Source: DATDDB01 sp035260545
GTDB lineage: Bacteria; Pseudomonadota; Gammaproteobacteria; Burkholderiales; Gallionellaceae
Length of the DNA stretch: 12,834 bases
Assembly (NCBI GenBank): GCA_035260545.1
Contig: DATFUZ010000027.1
Location: forward strand, 1 to 12,834
Direction: 5' to 3'
Numbering within the stretch: position 1 is the stretch's first letter; every line of letters begins with the position of its first letter. Both the position numbers and the translations under genes were made by a program. Below the pieces are notes generated by a model. It ran no database searches. It saw only the letters and a list, made by a program, of their open reading frames with translations, and was not told where the DNA came from. Of the stretch, positions 1 through 8,313 are shown in pieces.

Positions 1-596
<596 letters not shown>

Positions 597-642
597 GTTG
601 CCCCCCTGTCCCGTCATTCAATTGCAGATCATGCGCATGGCG

Positions 643-2616
643 TCAGATCACGCGGTCGTTGCCGCCATCCACCGGCAACCACGCTCCCGTCGTCTTGGCG
701 AACAGGGGCCCGCACATTTCCGCCGCCAGCTCCGCCACGTCGCGGCTGGTCACTTCGGTCTTCAACACGTTGTTGCGCTTGTACTCGTCGACTGTAAGTC
801 CATAATGCCTGGCGCGTGCGGCGAGCACTTCCGGCGTCCACAGGCCGGTGTCGAACACCGCGTTGGGATGCAGGGAATTGATGCGGATGTTGTCCGTGCC
901 CCACTCCAGCGCAGCCACGCGCGCCAGCTGGTGGAGCGCGGCTTTCGAAGCGGAATAGGCCGCAGCACCCGGACCCGGCGCGGGCACGTTCTTGGAACCG
1001 ATCACCACCACCCGTCCGCCGCGCGGAGCCAACTTGAGGAAGGGGTGGCATTCGCGCAGCAGCATCAGGTTGGCGTCCAGATTAACGCGCATCACCTGCT
1101 GCCATTCCTCGGTCTTGAGCGATTCGATCCTGCAGCCACCGGGGAAGATGCCCGCGTTGAGCACCAGCATGTCCAGGCCGCCGAATCCGGCAATGCCTTG
1201 CCGCAATGCGCTCAGGAACTGACGCTCGGACGTGAGGTCGCACTGCACGCCGAGATAATTCACGCCCGTCTTCATGGCAACCACGGATTCGGCAAGATCC
1301 AGCGCCACCACCGCGGCCCCGCGCGCCAGCAGCGATTCCACGCATGCGCGGCCGATGCCGGAAGCCGCGCCTGTCACCAGGGCGACTTCGCCGGCGAACG
1401 GCGGCGCCTTGCCACTTTTCTTCAGTTTGGCCTGCTCCAGGTCCCAGTATTCGACATCAAAGATGTCCTTGGCCGGCAGTGCGCGATAGCCGCCCAGTGC
1501 TTCGGCGCGCAGGATGATGTCCACGGTATGGCTGTAGATGTCGGCGACGATGCCCGCATCCGCTGCGGTCTTGCCGACCGCGCACAAGCCCAGTTCCGCA
1601 TCCAACACCACGCGCGGCGCGGGGTCGAGCATGGCCTTGCGCTCCCGGGCCTGCGGTTCAAGTTCGGCGAAATACCGGCGGTAAGCGTCGCCATAGGCGG
1701 TTACGTCGCGGCCTATCAGGGGCAGGCGTTTGGTGCGGATGACATGGTCGGGAGTGGCCGGACCCTGGCAGGCGACGACGGCGAGGTCATTGCGGCGGGC
1801 GAAGGACAGGCTCTTCTCGTCGGCATGGCGCGCCAGGATGACCGGAAACCCGGCGGCGCGCGCAATCTCTGCGCGCAACTTCGCCTGCTCCAGCGACAGG
1901 TCGGCAGCGCCGTGCGTGCCGTTTTCATGCCTCACGTCCCAGGCGCGGTTGCGCTTGAGATAGTCTTCGGCGCGGCCGACCAAGGCAATCATGCGTTCGT
2001 ATGACTCCCTGGCCGTCTCACCAAAGGAGAAGATGCCGTGATTCAGCAGCACCATGCCAATGGTGTTGGGGCCGGTTTCCCGGGCAAAGTGCGCCGCACA
2101 CAGGCGCGCAAGATCGAAGCCTGGCATCACGTATGGAATGACGACCACGGCATCGCCATAGATCTCGCGGATGCGCGCCTCGCCATCGGCCGTATTGGTG
2201 ATGGCAATGACGGCGTCGGCGTGGGTATGATCCACGTAGCGGTATGGCAGGATGGCATGCAGGATCGCCTCCACCGAGGGCGCGGGTGCAGCGGCGCGGG
2301 TCTGATGGGTGACAAGCTGGTTCACCATTTCCGGATCGGAAAGCGCAGGCAATTGGGCGAGCTTTTTCAGGTAATCCAGATGGACGGGCGTGAACCCCGG
2401 CGCCGCGATGGTTTCAAGATCCCAGCCGCTGCCCTTCACGTACAGGATCTCTTGGTCCTCGCCGAAGATGTTCTTTTCCGTGATCTTGACGGACGTATTG
2501 CCGCCGCCATGCAGCACCAGGGTCTTGTCGCAACCCAGCAGACGCGAGGTGTAGACGCGCAATGCGAGCGCGTCAGCGCAGGACGCGGCATCCGTATCAT
2601 TCCACAGCGTATTCAA
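643..2616 (-). CDS. bifunctional class II aldolase / short-chain dehydrogenase fusion
   Basis: A 657-residue two-domain enzyme. Residues about 1-400 are a class II (zinc) aldolase: GGGNTS at 37-42, E116, H130 and H132 in HTHAD, and H193 in NHGIFS, matching the catalytic glutamate and three metal-binding histidines of fuculose/rhamnulose-phosphate aldolases. Residues about 408-657 are an NAD-type short-chain dehydrogenase: TGAASGIG at 415-422, D440 after the second strand (suggesting NAD rather than NADP), NAG at 487-489, S541, and YSASK at 554-558. The family resembles RhaEW-type fusions, in which the aldolase releases dihydroxyacetone phosphate plus an aldehyde that the second domain oxidises or reduces. 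Its own substrate is not known from sequence; with mtnP directly downstream, 5-methylthioribulose-1-phosphate is a plausible one (inference). The start is TTG (2616-2614), with an AGGA about 10 bases upstream. A weak -10 (TAGAAT, 2683-2678, minus) lies in the 132-base upstream gap. Confidence 0.88.
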   Translation of the reverse strand: MNTLWNDTDAASCADALALRVYTSRLLGCDKTLVLHGGGNTSVKITEKNIFGEDQEILYVKGSGWDLETIAAPGFTPVHLDYLKKLAQLPALSDPEMVNQLVTHQTRAAAPAPSVEAILHAILPYRYVDHTHADAVIAITNTADGEARIREIYGDAVVVIPYVMPGFDLARLCAAHFARETGPNTIGMVLLNHGIFSFGETARESYERMIALVGRAEDYLKRNRAWDVRHENGTHGAADLSLEQAKLRAEIARAAGFPVILARHADEKSLSFARRNDLAVVACQGPATPDHVIRTKRLPLIGRDVTAYGDAYRRYFAELEPQARERKAMLDPAPRVVLDAELGLCAVGKTAADAGIVADIYSHTVDIILRAEALGGYRALPAKDIFDVEYWDLEQAKLKKSGKAPPFAGEVALVTGAASGIGRACVESLLARGAAVVALDLAESVVAMKTGVNYLGVQCDLTSERQFLSALRQGIAGFGGLDMLVLNAGIFPGGCRIESLKTEEWQQVMRVNLDANLMLLRECHPFLKLAPRGGRVVVIGSKNVPAPGPGAAAYSASKAALHQLARVAALEWGTDNIRINSLHPNAVFDTGLWTPEVLAARARHYGLTVDEYKRNNVLKTEVTSRDVAELAAEMCGPLFAKTTGAWLPVDGGNDRVI

Positions 2617-2748
2617 GACGGTTTATTCCTGTTCGTTGTGCAAGCCACGCAGAGCCGGCGGCTATGCCAGACCGGACATTCTACATGACCCTAACTGCGC
2701 GATGTCGTTGAGTTGTGGCGGCGGAAAGCGGCCGGCAAAGCGTGCAGC

Positions 2749-3381
2749 CTACAGCGCTTCGAATACGCCGCTGGCCGGATTATGGTGTGTCAACTGGCCC
2801 CGCTCGATGTCGAAATACCAGCCGTGCAGCTTGAGGGAACCCGCCTCGACGCGCTCGCGCACCCATGGGAAGGTCATCAAGTTGTCCAGTGAGACCAGGA
2901 TGGCACGCTGCTCGCATGCCACGACCTGCTCATCGACCGGGGCGTCGGGCATTTCACGCAGCACGGCGGCATGCACCTCTTCCGCGGCCCGCATCCAGGC
3001 GTGGACATAGGACCCGGCTTCCGCAGCGTTCTCGCTGAACAGCGAGCGTATGCCGCCGCACTGGGCGTGGCCCAGCACAATGATGTGCTCCACCTTCAGG
3101 CTACGCACGCCGAATTCCAGCGCGGCGCTGGTGCCATGGCGGCCGCTCTCGCGGCTTTCCGCCGGGGGGACGAGGTTAGCCACATTGCGGATGACGAAGA
3201 GATCGCCCGGCGCGCAATCCATCACCAGCGCCGGATCGACGCGGGAGTCGCAGCAGGCCACCATCAGGATGCGCGGAGTCTGACCTTCGGTGGTCAGTTG
3301 CCGGTAGAGCGCGTCGTCTTCGGTGAAATGACGCTCCCGGAACCGGCGAAATCCCTCGACCAGTTTCTCCGGCGTGGTCAT
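2749..3381 (-). CDS. beta-class carbonic anhydrase
   Basis: Interconverts CO2 and bicarbonate using one zinc per active site. The 210-residue protein has the beta-class signature: C43, D45 and R47 in CCDSRVDP, and H105 and C108 in GHAQCGG, giving the Cys-His-Cys zinc site and the catalytic Asp-Arg dyad. No signal peptide is seen, so it should be cytoplasmic. Its ATG overlaps the purC stop as ATGA (3381-3378), and a GGAGG lies about 11 bases upstream inside purC, indicating translational coupling to the purine genes. In a CO2-fixing cell it could supply CO2 to RuBisCO, or bicarbonate to biosynthetic carboxylases; the coupling to purE-purC favours the second or a dual role. I give no gene symbol because can, cynT and other names are used for this class. 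Confidence 0.94.
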   Translation of the reverse strand: MTTPEKLVEGFRRFRERHFTEDDALYRQLTTEGQTPRILMVACCDSRVDPALVMDCAPGDLFVIRNVANLVPPAESRESGRHGTSAALEFGVRSLKVEHIIVLGHAQCGGIRSLFSENAAEAGSYVHAWMRAAEEVHAAVLREMPDAPVDEQVVACEQRAILVSLDNLMTFPWVRERVEAGSLKLHGWYFDIERGQLTHHNPASGVFEAL

Positions 3382-4262
3382 GCGCCGACCAGCCTCCGCA
3401 AGGCTTCCCGGTATTTGTCGGACGTCTTCTGCAGCACGTCGGCGGGGATTTCGGGCGCCGGGGGCTGCTTGTTCCAGCCGGAGGCTTCCAGCCAGTCGCG
3501 GACGAACTGCTTGTCGTAACTCGGCGGGTTGCTGCCGACTTTGTACTGGTCAGCGGGCCAGAAGCGCGAGGAGTCCGGAGTCAGCGCCTCGTCGATGAGG
3601 TAGAGCTTGCCGGCTGCGTCCACGCCGAATTCGAATTTGGTGTCGGCGATGATGATGCCCTTGGTTGCCGCATAATCGGCCGCCTCTGTGTACAGCGCCA
3701 GGGTGGCTTTCTTCACTTCCTCGGCGCGGGCGTCTCCCAGCAGCTTTTTCGCCTCGTCGAAGGAGATGTTCTCATCGTGCTCGCCCACCGCCGCCTTGGT
3801 GGAAGGCGTGAACAGCGGCTGCGGCAGCTTCTGCGCCTCCTGCAAACCGGCGGGCAAGGCGATGCCGCATACCGCGCCGGTCTTCTTGTAGTCCTTCCAG
3901 CCGGAACCGACCAGGTAGCCGCGCACGATGGCTTCAATGGGCAGCGGCTTGAGCTTCTTCACCACGAAGGAACGTCCCGTCACGTGGGCGCGATCGGCAT
4001 CGGTATTCACCACGTCTTCCGGCGCAATGCCGGAGAGGTGGTTAGGGATGACGTGGCCGAGCTTGCGGAACCAGAAGTTGGACAGCGCGGTCAGCACCGC
4101 ACCCTTGCCCGGCACGGGGCTGGGCAGGATCACGTCGAAGGCGGACAGCCGGTCGGTCTGCACGATCAGCAGGTGGCTGTCGTCCACCTCGTAGATGTCG
4201 CGCACCTTGCCGCGGTGCAGGAACTTGAGACTGCTCAGATTGGACTCGTGCAAGGCGCTCAT
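3378..4262 (-). CDS. purC: phosphoribosylaminoimidazole-succinocarboxamide (SAICAR) synthase
   Basis: Joins CAIR to aspartate with ATP to give SAICAR in de novo purine synthesis. The 294-residue length fits the longer, yeast-like form rather than the roughly 237-residue E. coli form. Conserved features include HRGKVRDIYEV near residues 16-26, DRLSAFDVILP near 37-47, the first family signature around LPIEAIVRGYLVGSGW, and the second around LIDEALTPDSSRF. The start ATG lies one base after the purE stop (TGACATG), and no strong ribosome site is visible, so it probably depends on coupling to purE translation. Its stop overlaps the carbonic anhydrase start. The preceding gene makes its substrate, so gene order follows pathway order. 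Confidence 0.97.
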   Translation of the reverse strand: MSALHESNLSSLKFLHRGKVRDIYEVDDSHLLIVQTDRLSAFDVILPSPVPGKGAVLTALSNFWFRKLGHVIPNHLSGIAPEDVVNTDADRAHVTGRSFVVKKLKPLPIEAIVRGYLVGSGWKDYKKTGAVCGIALPAGLQEAQKLPQPLFTPSTKAAVGEHDENISFDEAKKLLGDARAEEVKKATLALYTEAADYAATKGIIIADTKFEFGVDAAGKLYLIDEALTPDSSRFWPADQYKVGSNPPSYDKQFVRDWLEASGWNKQPPAPEIPADVLQKTSDKYREALRRLVGA

Positions 4263-4263
4263 G

Positions 4264-4758
4264 TCAGTTCAAAGATGGAAGTGTGGTCGCCGCAATCTGT
4301 TCCGCCTGCTGCTTGCGGTAGGCACCCAGCTTGCCGGCAATGGCCTGGTCATGCAGGGCCAGCATGGACACGGCAAACAGGCCCGCGTTGGCCGCACCCG
4401 CCTCGCCTATTGCGAAGGTGGCGACGGGGATGCCCTTGGGCATCTGCACGATGGATAGCAGGGAATCCATGCCCTTGAGATATTTCGAGGGAATGGGCAC
4501 GCCGAGCACGGGCAGCGTGGTCTTGCCGGCGATCACGCCAGCCAGATGAGCCGCACCGCCAGCGCCGGCGATGAAGCATTGCACGCCACTGGCGGCCATT
4601 TCCTTGATGTAGTCGAACAGCAGGTCGGGCGAACGATGCGCCGAGATCACCCGCGCATCGTAGGCCACGCCGAAATCCTGCAACTGGCGAGCCGCCTGCT
4701 GCATGATGTCCCAGTCGTTGGCGCTGCCCATTACGATGGACACCAGCGGCTTGGACAT
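4264..4758 (-). CDS. purE: N5-carboxyaminoimidazole ribonucleotide mutase (class I PurE)
   Basis: Moves the carboxyl group of N5-CAIR to carbon 4 to give CAIR, the substrate of PurC. The 164-residue protein shows MGSANDWD at 10-17, SAHRSPD at 39-45 with the catalytic histidine H41, the GAGGAAHLAGV nucleotide loop and the PVLGVPIPS motif typical of class I PurE. Class I enzymes usually work with PurK, which makes N5-CAIR from AIR, ATP and bicarbonate; no purK is in the window and it must be elsewhere if this pathway runs in the usual way. An AAGGGG ribosome site lies about 8 bases before the ATG, in the end of fbp, and the gap to fbp is 3 bases. Confidence 0.97.
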   Translation of the reverse strand: MSKPLVSIVMGSANDWDIMQQAARQLQDFGVAYDARVISAHRSPDLLFDYIKEMAASGVQCFIAGAGGAAHLAGVIAGKTTLPVLGVPIPSKYLKGMDSLLSIVQMPKGIPVATFAIGEAGAANAGLFAVSMLALHDQAIAGKLGAYRKQQAEQIAATTLPSLN

Positions 4759-4761
4759 GCC

Positions 4762-5763
4762 TCAGGCCCCTTTGTGGTACCCGACCACGCGCTCGACCTC
4801 GTTCTTCGAACCGAGGATCACGGGCACGCGCTGGTGCAGGCCGTTGGGCTTCAGCTCCATGATGCGCTCGCGGCCGGTGGAGGCCTGGCCGCCCGCCTGT
4901 TCCACGATGAAGGACATGGGGTTGGCTTCATACATCAGGCGCAGCTTGCCGGCCTTGGAGGGATCCTTGGTGTCGAACGGATACATGAAGATGCCGCCAC
5001 GGGTCAGGATGCGATGCACTTCGGCGACCATGGAGGCCACCCAGCGCATGTTGAAATTCTTCTCGCGTCCGCCGTCCTTGCCCTTCACGCACTCCTCGAC
5101 GTAGCGCTGCACGGGCTTTTCCCAGAAGCGCTGATTGGACATGTTGATCGCGAATTCAGCGGTGTCCGCAGGAATCTGCATGTTGGGGTGGGTGAGGAAG
5201 AAGTCGCCCACATCGCGATCCAGGGTGAAGCCGTTCACGCCGTGGCCGGTGGTCAGCACGATCATGGTGTTCGGCCCGTACAGCGCGTAGCCCGCGCACA
5301 CCTGCTTGGTGCCCGGCTGCAGGAAGTCCGCTGCCGTCGGGTTGGTCACGCCTTCGGGGCAACGCAGGATGGAGAAGATGGTGCCGACGGAGATGTTCAC
5401 GTCGATGTTGGAAGAGCCGTCCAGCGGGTCGAAGCAGATCAGGTACTTGCCCTTGGGATACTGGGCCGGGATGGGGTAGATGTCGTCCATTTCCTCGGAG
5501 GCCATGGCCGCCAGGTGGCCGCCCCATTCATTGGCCTTGATGAACACCTCGTTGGTGATCACGTCCAGCTTCTTCTGGGTCTCGCCCTGCACGTTTTCGC
5601 TGCCCGCGCTGCCCAGCACGCCGATCAGCGCACCCTTGTTCACGTCGTGGGCAATCTGCTTGCAGGCAGAAACGATGTCGCTGAGCAGGCCGGTGAAGTC
5701 GCCGGAGGCCCCGGGAATATTGCGCTGCTCCTCAATGATAAACTGCACCAAGCTCTTGCTCAT
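4762..5763 (-). CDS. fbp: class I fructose-1,6-bisphosphatase
   Basis: Hydrolyses fructose-1,6-bisphosphate to fructose-6-phosphate, a regeneration step of the Calvin cycle and of gluconeogenesis. The length of 333 residues matches the E. coli class I enzyme (332). Seen are GSAGSENVQGETQKKLD at 51-67, the metal-binding acidic residues E90-E91, and FDPLDGSSNID at 111-121 with D112 and D115. The ATG at 5763-5761 has a GGAG about 10 bases upstream. It is the first gene of the tight fbp-purE-purC-carbonic anhydrase cluster, with its own candidate promoter in the 131-base gap after cbbO. In a RuBisCO locus its likely main role is in the Calvin cycle, although it can serve both pathways. Confidence 0.97.
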   Translation of the reverse strand: MSKSLVQFIIEEQRNIPGASGDFTGLLSDIVSACKQIAHDVNKGALIGVLGSAGSENVQGETQKKLDVITNEVFIKANEWGGHLAAMASEEMDDIYPIPAQYPKGKYLICFDPLDGSSNIDVNISVGTIFSILRCPEGVTNPTAADFLQPGTKQVCAGYALYGPNTMIVLTTGHGVNGFTLDRDVGDFFLTHPNMQIPADTAEFAINMSNQRFWEKPVQRYVEECVKGKDGGREKNFNMRWVASMVAEVHRILTRGGIFMYPFDTKDPSKAGKLRLMYEANPMSFIVEQAGGQASTGRERIMELKPNGLHQRVPVILGSKNEVERVVGYHKGA

Positions 5764-5811
5764 GCTGACTTTTCTCCAAAAATTAATTCAAATTCAAATC
5801 CAGAACCCTGA

Positions 5812-5841
5812 ATTTTACCTGTTTTTTCCCAGACACTCCAA
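5812..5841 (-). promoter_or_regulatory. candidate sigma-70 promoter for fbp operon
   Basis: On the minus strand, TAAAAT (5817-5812) matches five of six bases of a -10 box, with TTGGAG (5841-5836) 18 bases upstream as a weak -35 (three of six). It lies in AT-rich sequence about 49 bases before the fbp ATG and just after the hairpin that follows cbbO. If real, fbp and the purine genes have an entry point separate from cbbM. Judged by eye only. Confidence 0.35.
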
Positions 5842-5849
5842 TTTCCGGA

Positions 5850-5871
5850 ACACCTCGGGGTGACGAGGTGT
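5850..5871 (-). other. hairpin after cbbO, no U-tract
   Basis: ACACCTCG (5850-5857) and CGAGGTGT (5864-5871) form an 8-base-pair stem with a 6-base loop, beginning 23 bases after the cbbO stop in the transcribed direction. Downstream on the minus strand there is an A-run, not a T-run, so it is not a standard intrinsic terminator. It may protect the cbbO mRNA 3' end or mark a processing or Rho-dependent end. Confidence 0.5.
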
Positions 5872-5894
5872 CCAGTGCGCATCCCGCGTATCGC

Positions 5895-8138
5895 TTAACG
5901 AGTCAGCGCCATGACGAGCTGCGGCAAGCGCTCGGGCAGGCGCGCGACGTTGTCAATGACGGTGTAGTGGTTGCCGAAAATGTCGGCCACGTATTCATCC
6001 GCCCGGGGGTCCAGGTTGATGCAGTAGGTGTAGACCCCCTCGGTACCCAGTTCGCGTACGGCAATGCGCGCATCTTCGATCAGGGTGCGGTCGTCCCCCA
6101 CATCGATGTCCGCCGGCTCGCCGTCGGTCAGCACCAGCAGCAGGCGCTTGTCCGCCTGCTGCCGGGAAAGGTAATGGCCGGCATGGCGGATGGCTGCGCC
6201 CATGCGCGTCGAATACCCCGCCTCCATCGCGGCCAGGCGGCCCTTGACCTCGTCGCCCCAGTGTTCCCCGTAACCCTTGAAGTGCATGTAGCGCACGTCG
6301 TGGCGCGTGTCGGAGTGGAAGCCGCCGATGGCGAAGGGATCGCCCATCTGCTCCACCGCCCAAGCCAGCAAGGCCACGGCCTCCTGTGACAATTCAAGTT
6401 TGGTCTGCGCACAGCCTTCGGCCACATCGTCCAGCGAGGCGGAGAGATCGAGCAGCAGCGACACCGCGACACTGCGGCCATCCGGCTTATGGCTCATGTT
6501 GATGCGCGGGTCGGGCTGTGCCCCGCTCTTGAAATCGATCAGGGAGCGCAGGGCGATGTCGAGATCCAGCTCCGCCCCCTCTTCCTGGTAGCGGATCCGC
6601 ACCTTCTGCTGCGGCTTCAGCATCTCGATAATCTTCTTCAGCTTCTTGGCAAGACCTGCATGCTTGGCGAGCAGCGCATCGATCCGTGCCGGATCGGCCT
6701 TGGGGTGCAGGTGCTCATACAGGCTCACCCAGTCCGGCAGGTAGTGCTCGGTCTGGTACTCCCACTCCGGGTACATGCGCGGCGGCATCTTGTCCTCGTC
6801 GTCCGCGCTTTCGTCCTGCGCCTGGTCGGGACGGCCCTCGTAGACCTCCTCGTCGCCTTCCTCGATGAACAGCCACAGCAGGCGGTTGTCGTCGCGATAG
6901 TCGATCTCCGTGTCCTCGAACCACACCTTGGCGGAAAGATCCTCCTGCCTGCGCGTCGCCGTGATGTAACCCAGGCCCAGATCCACCATGTCCTTGGTGC
7001 TGCTCTTCCCGGCGGCCATGGCCGCCCGGAATTTTTCCACGTACTCCAGGATGTGGTGATCGGTATAGGGGTGGTCGGCATCGAGCAGGGCGCGCGACAG
7101 CATGGTCAGCCGGTGGCGAATGGAAGACCAGCCCTCGGGGCAGGCGTCGGCCCTGGGAATGGGATGCAACGCGCGCCAGATATTGCCCAGGCCCGGATAC
7201 TCGCGCATCGCGAGATGCTCGACGCGCGCGTCCTCGAACACTTCGATGGCAACGCGCTGGAACGGGCTGAAGTTGTCGGCGATGAGCTTCCCGCTCCAGC
7301 GCTGGTGGGCACTGAGGTGCGCTATCAGCGCGCGATAACGGTCTATGCCCGAAACGCCGCTTGCCGTGTCGTCGTAGGCGTCGGGCAGGTGGATGCCCAG
7401 ATCGTCCAGGTAGGGGACGGGCTTGCGCAATTCATCATAGGCCAGCGAATAGGGAATGAAATACGGCGCGCTTTCCCACAGCGCGCGGGCGTACAGGTCC
7501 AGCTTGCGCGAGTGGTCGCTGAACAGCGTGCCGTGTCGTTCGCGCTGCAGCACGGCGCGGCTGTCCGGCGACTTGAGCGAAAAGTATTCGCGCTGCCGGT
7601 CGGGGTCGTTGGGATAGCCATGGATGCCATAGTCGGTCCAGTTGCGCAGACCGGCCAGCGGTACCTGGCTGAGCACCTGGGGCACACTGTTCAGAAATTC
7701 GGTTAGGCAGGCACTCTCGTACATCGAATCGATGCCGTGTACCTTGGGCGTGGTGCGCGCGAGGGTCTCCATCACCAGGTGCAGATACTCGGCAAACAGA
7801 TCGTGGCTTTCCAGGTGGCGCGCAGCAGCCGGCAAGCTTTGCAGAAAGGGCACGATGGCGCGGCTGTTGGGCGAGCGCGCCAGCTTGCGGGTGAACTCCA
7901 GCACCCGACCGAGCACATCCTCGCCCGCGGCCTTCATCACCTGGGGCATTTCCTCCAGAAACACCAGCACCGGCTCCTCGCCGCGCCCCATCTTGCACAC
8001 GCGCTCGGCGGCCTCCACATAGGCGCGGAGGCCGGGTTCGGAAAGCCTGCGCCGGGCGTAGGCCAGCCGCTCCCCGAACACGTGCTGGACACGGGGGAAG
8101 TTGCAGGCGATCTTGATGTCAGTGGCTTCTGCCGTCAT
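5895..8138 (-). CDS. cbbO: RuBisCO activase adaptor with von Willebrand A domain
   Basis: CbbO partners the AAA+ protein CbbQ; the complex uses ATP to release inhibitory sugar phosphates from RuBisCO, with CbbO linking the motor to RuBisCO. From the chosen start the protein has 747 residues. The long N-terminal region is mostly helical, with no motif I can name. An acidic stretch follows at about 426-449, then a lysine-rich helix near 498-507. The C-terminal vWA domain has a complete MIDAS metal site: D564, S566 and S568 in DLSAS, T644 in STRMG, and D672 in LTDGEP. I chose ATG 8138-8136 (MTAEATDIK); the reading frame stays open to a GTG at 8222, but that extension runs into the palindromic repeat and has no recognisable sequence. 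The ribosome site is weak (TGGAAA directly before the ATG). NorD proteins are related, but the neighbouring cbbM and cbbQ decide the call. Confidence 0.93.
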   Translation of the reverse strand: MTAEATDIKIACNFPRVQHVFGERLAYARRRLSEPGLRAYVEAAERVCKMGRGEEPVLVFLEEMPQVMKAAGEDVLGRVLEFTRKLARSPNSRAIVPFLQSLPAAARHLESHDLFAEYLHLVMETLARTTPKVHGIDSMYESACLTEFLNSVPQVLSQVPLAGLRNWTDYGIHGYPNDPDRQREYFSLKSPDSRAVLQRERHGTLFSDHSRKLDLYARALWESAPYFIPYSLAYDELRKPVPYLDDLGIHLPDAYDDTASGVSGIDRYRALIAHLSAHQRWSGKLIADNFSPFQRVAIEVFEDARVEHLAMREYPGLGNIWRALHPIPRADACPEGWSSIRHRLTMLSRALLDADHPYTDHHILEYVEKFRAAMAAGKSSTKDMVDLGLGYITATRRQEDLSAKVWFEDTEIDYRDDNRLLWLFIEEGDEEVYEGRPDQAQDESADDEDKMPPRMYPEWEYQTEHYLPDWVSLYEHLHPKADPARIDALLAKHAGLAKKLKKIIEMLKPQQKVRIRYQEEGAELDLDIALRSLIDFKSGAQPDPRINMSHKPDGRSVAVSLLLDLSASLDDVAEGCAQTKLELSQEAVALLAWAVEQMGDPFAIGGFHSDTRHDVRYMHFKGYGEHWGDEVKGRLAAMEAGYSTRMGAAIRHAGHYLSRQQADKRLLLVLTDGEPADIDVGDDRTLIEDARIAVRELGTEGVYTYCINLDPRADEYVADIFGNHYTVIDNVARLPERLPQLVMALTR

Positions 8139-8218
8139 TTTCCATTGCGACAAATAAATGGGTCCCCAAGCGTCCCGTGATGCCCGAAAAGCCGTCGCGA
8201 GCGCTGGCAGGACAAGGC

Positions 8219-8278
8219 GCACAAGGGCGAGAAAGCGGAGTTTACTGTGGAGTAAATGAGCATTTCGAGCCCTTGTGC
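8219..8278. repeat. 60-base palindromic element, REP-like, between cbbQ and cbbO
   Basis: Perfect 10-base arms GCACAAGGGC (8219-8228) and GCCCTTGTGC (8269-8278) enclose further pairing: GAAA/TTTC plus GC/GC with a one-base bulge, and an apical stem TTTACT (8241-8246)/AGTAAA (8251-8256) closed by a GTGG tetraloop. It is non-coding and sits between the cbbQ stop and the cbbO start, where these genes are normally close together. The layered hairpin resembles dispersed palindromic repeats found in many copies in betaproteobacterial genomes; that identity is from general familiarity, not a search. In the transcript it would form a stable structure between the two cistrons. Confidence 0.65.
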
Positions 8279-8313
8279 AACACAGTCATGCCACGCGCAG
8301 CAGGTTTTTCCCG

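Noticed and set aside
4546..5811. 421-codon plus-strand open frame opposite fbp and purE
   Set aside because: It spans two well-conserved genes on the other strand and has no recognisable motif.
6489..7706. 405-codon plus-strand open frame opposite cbbO
   Set aside because: It is antisense to a coherent vWA-domain protein and has no domain or good ribosome site.
8139..8222. 28-residue N-terminal extension of CbbO from GTG 8222
   Set aside because: It reads through half of the palindromic element and has no family resemblance; the ATG at 8138 gives a sensible N terminus.
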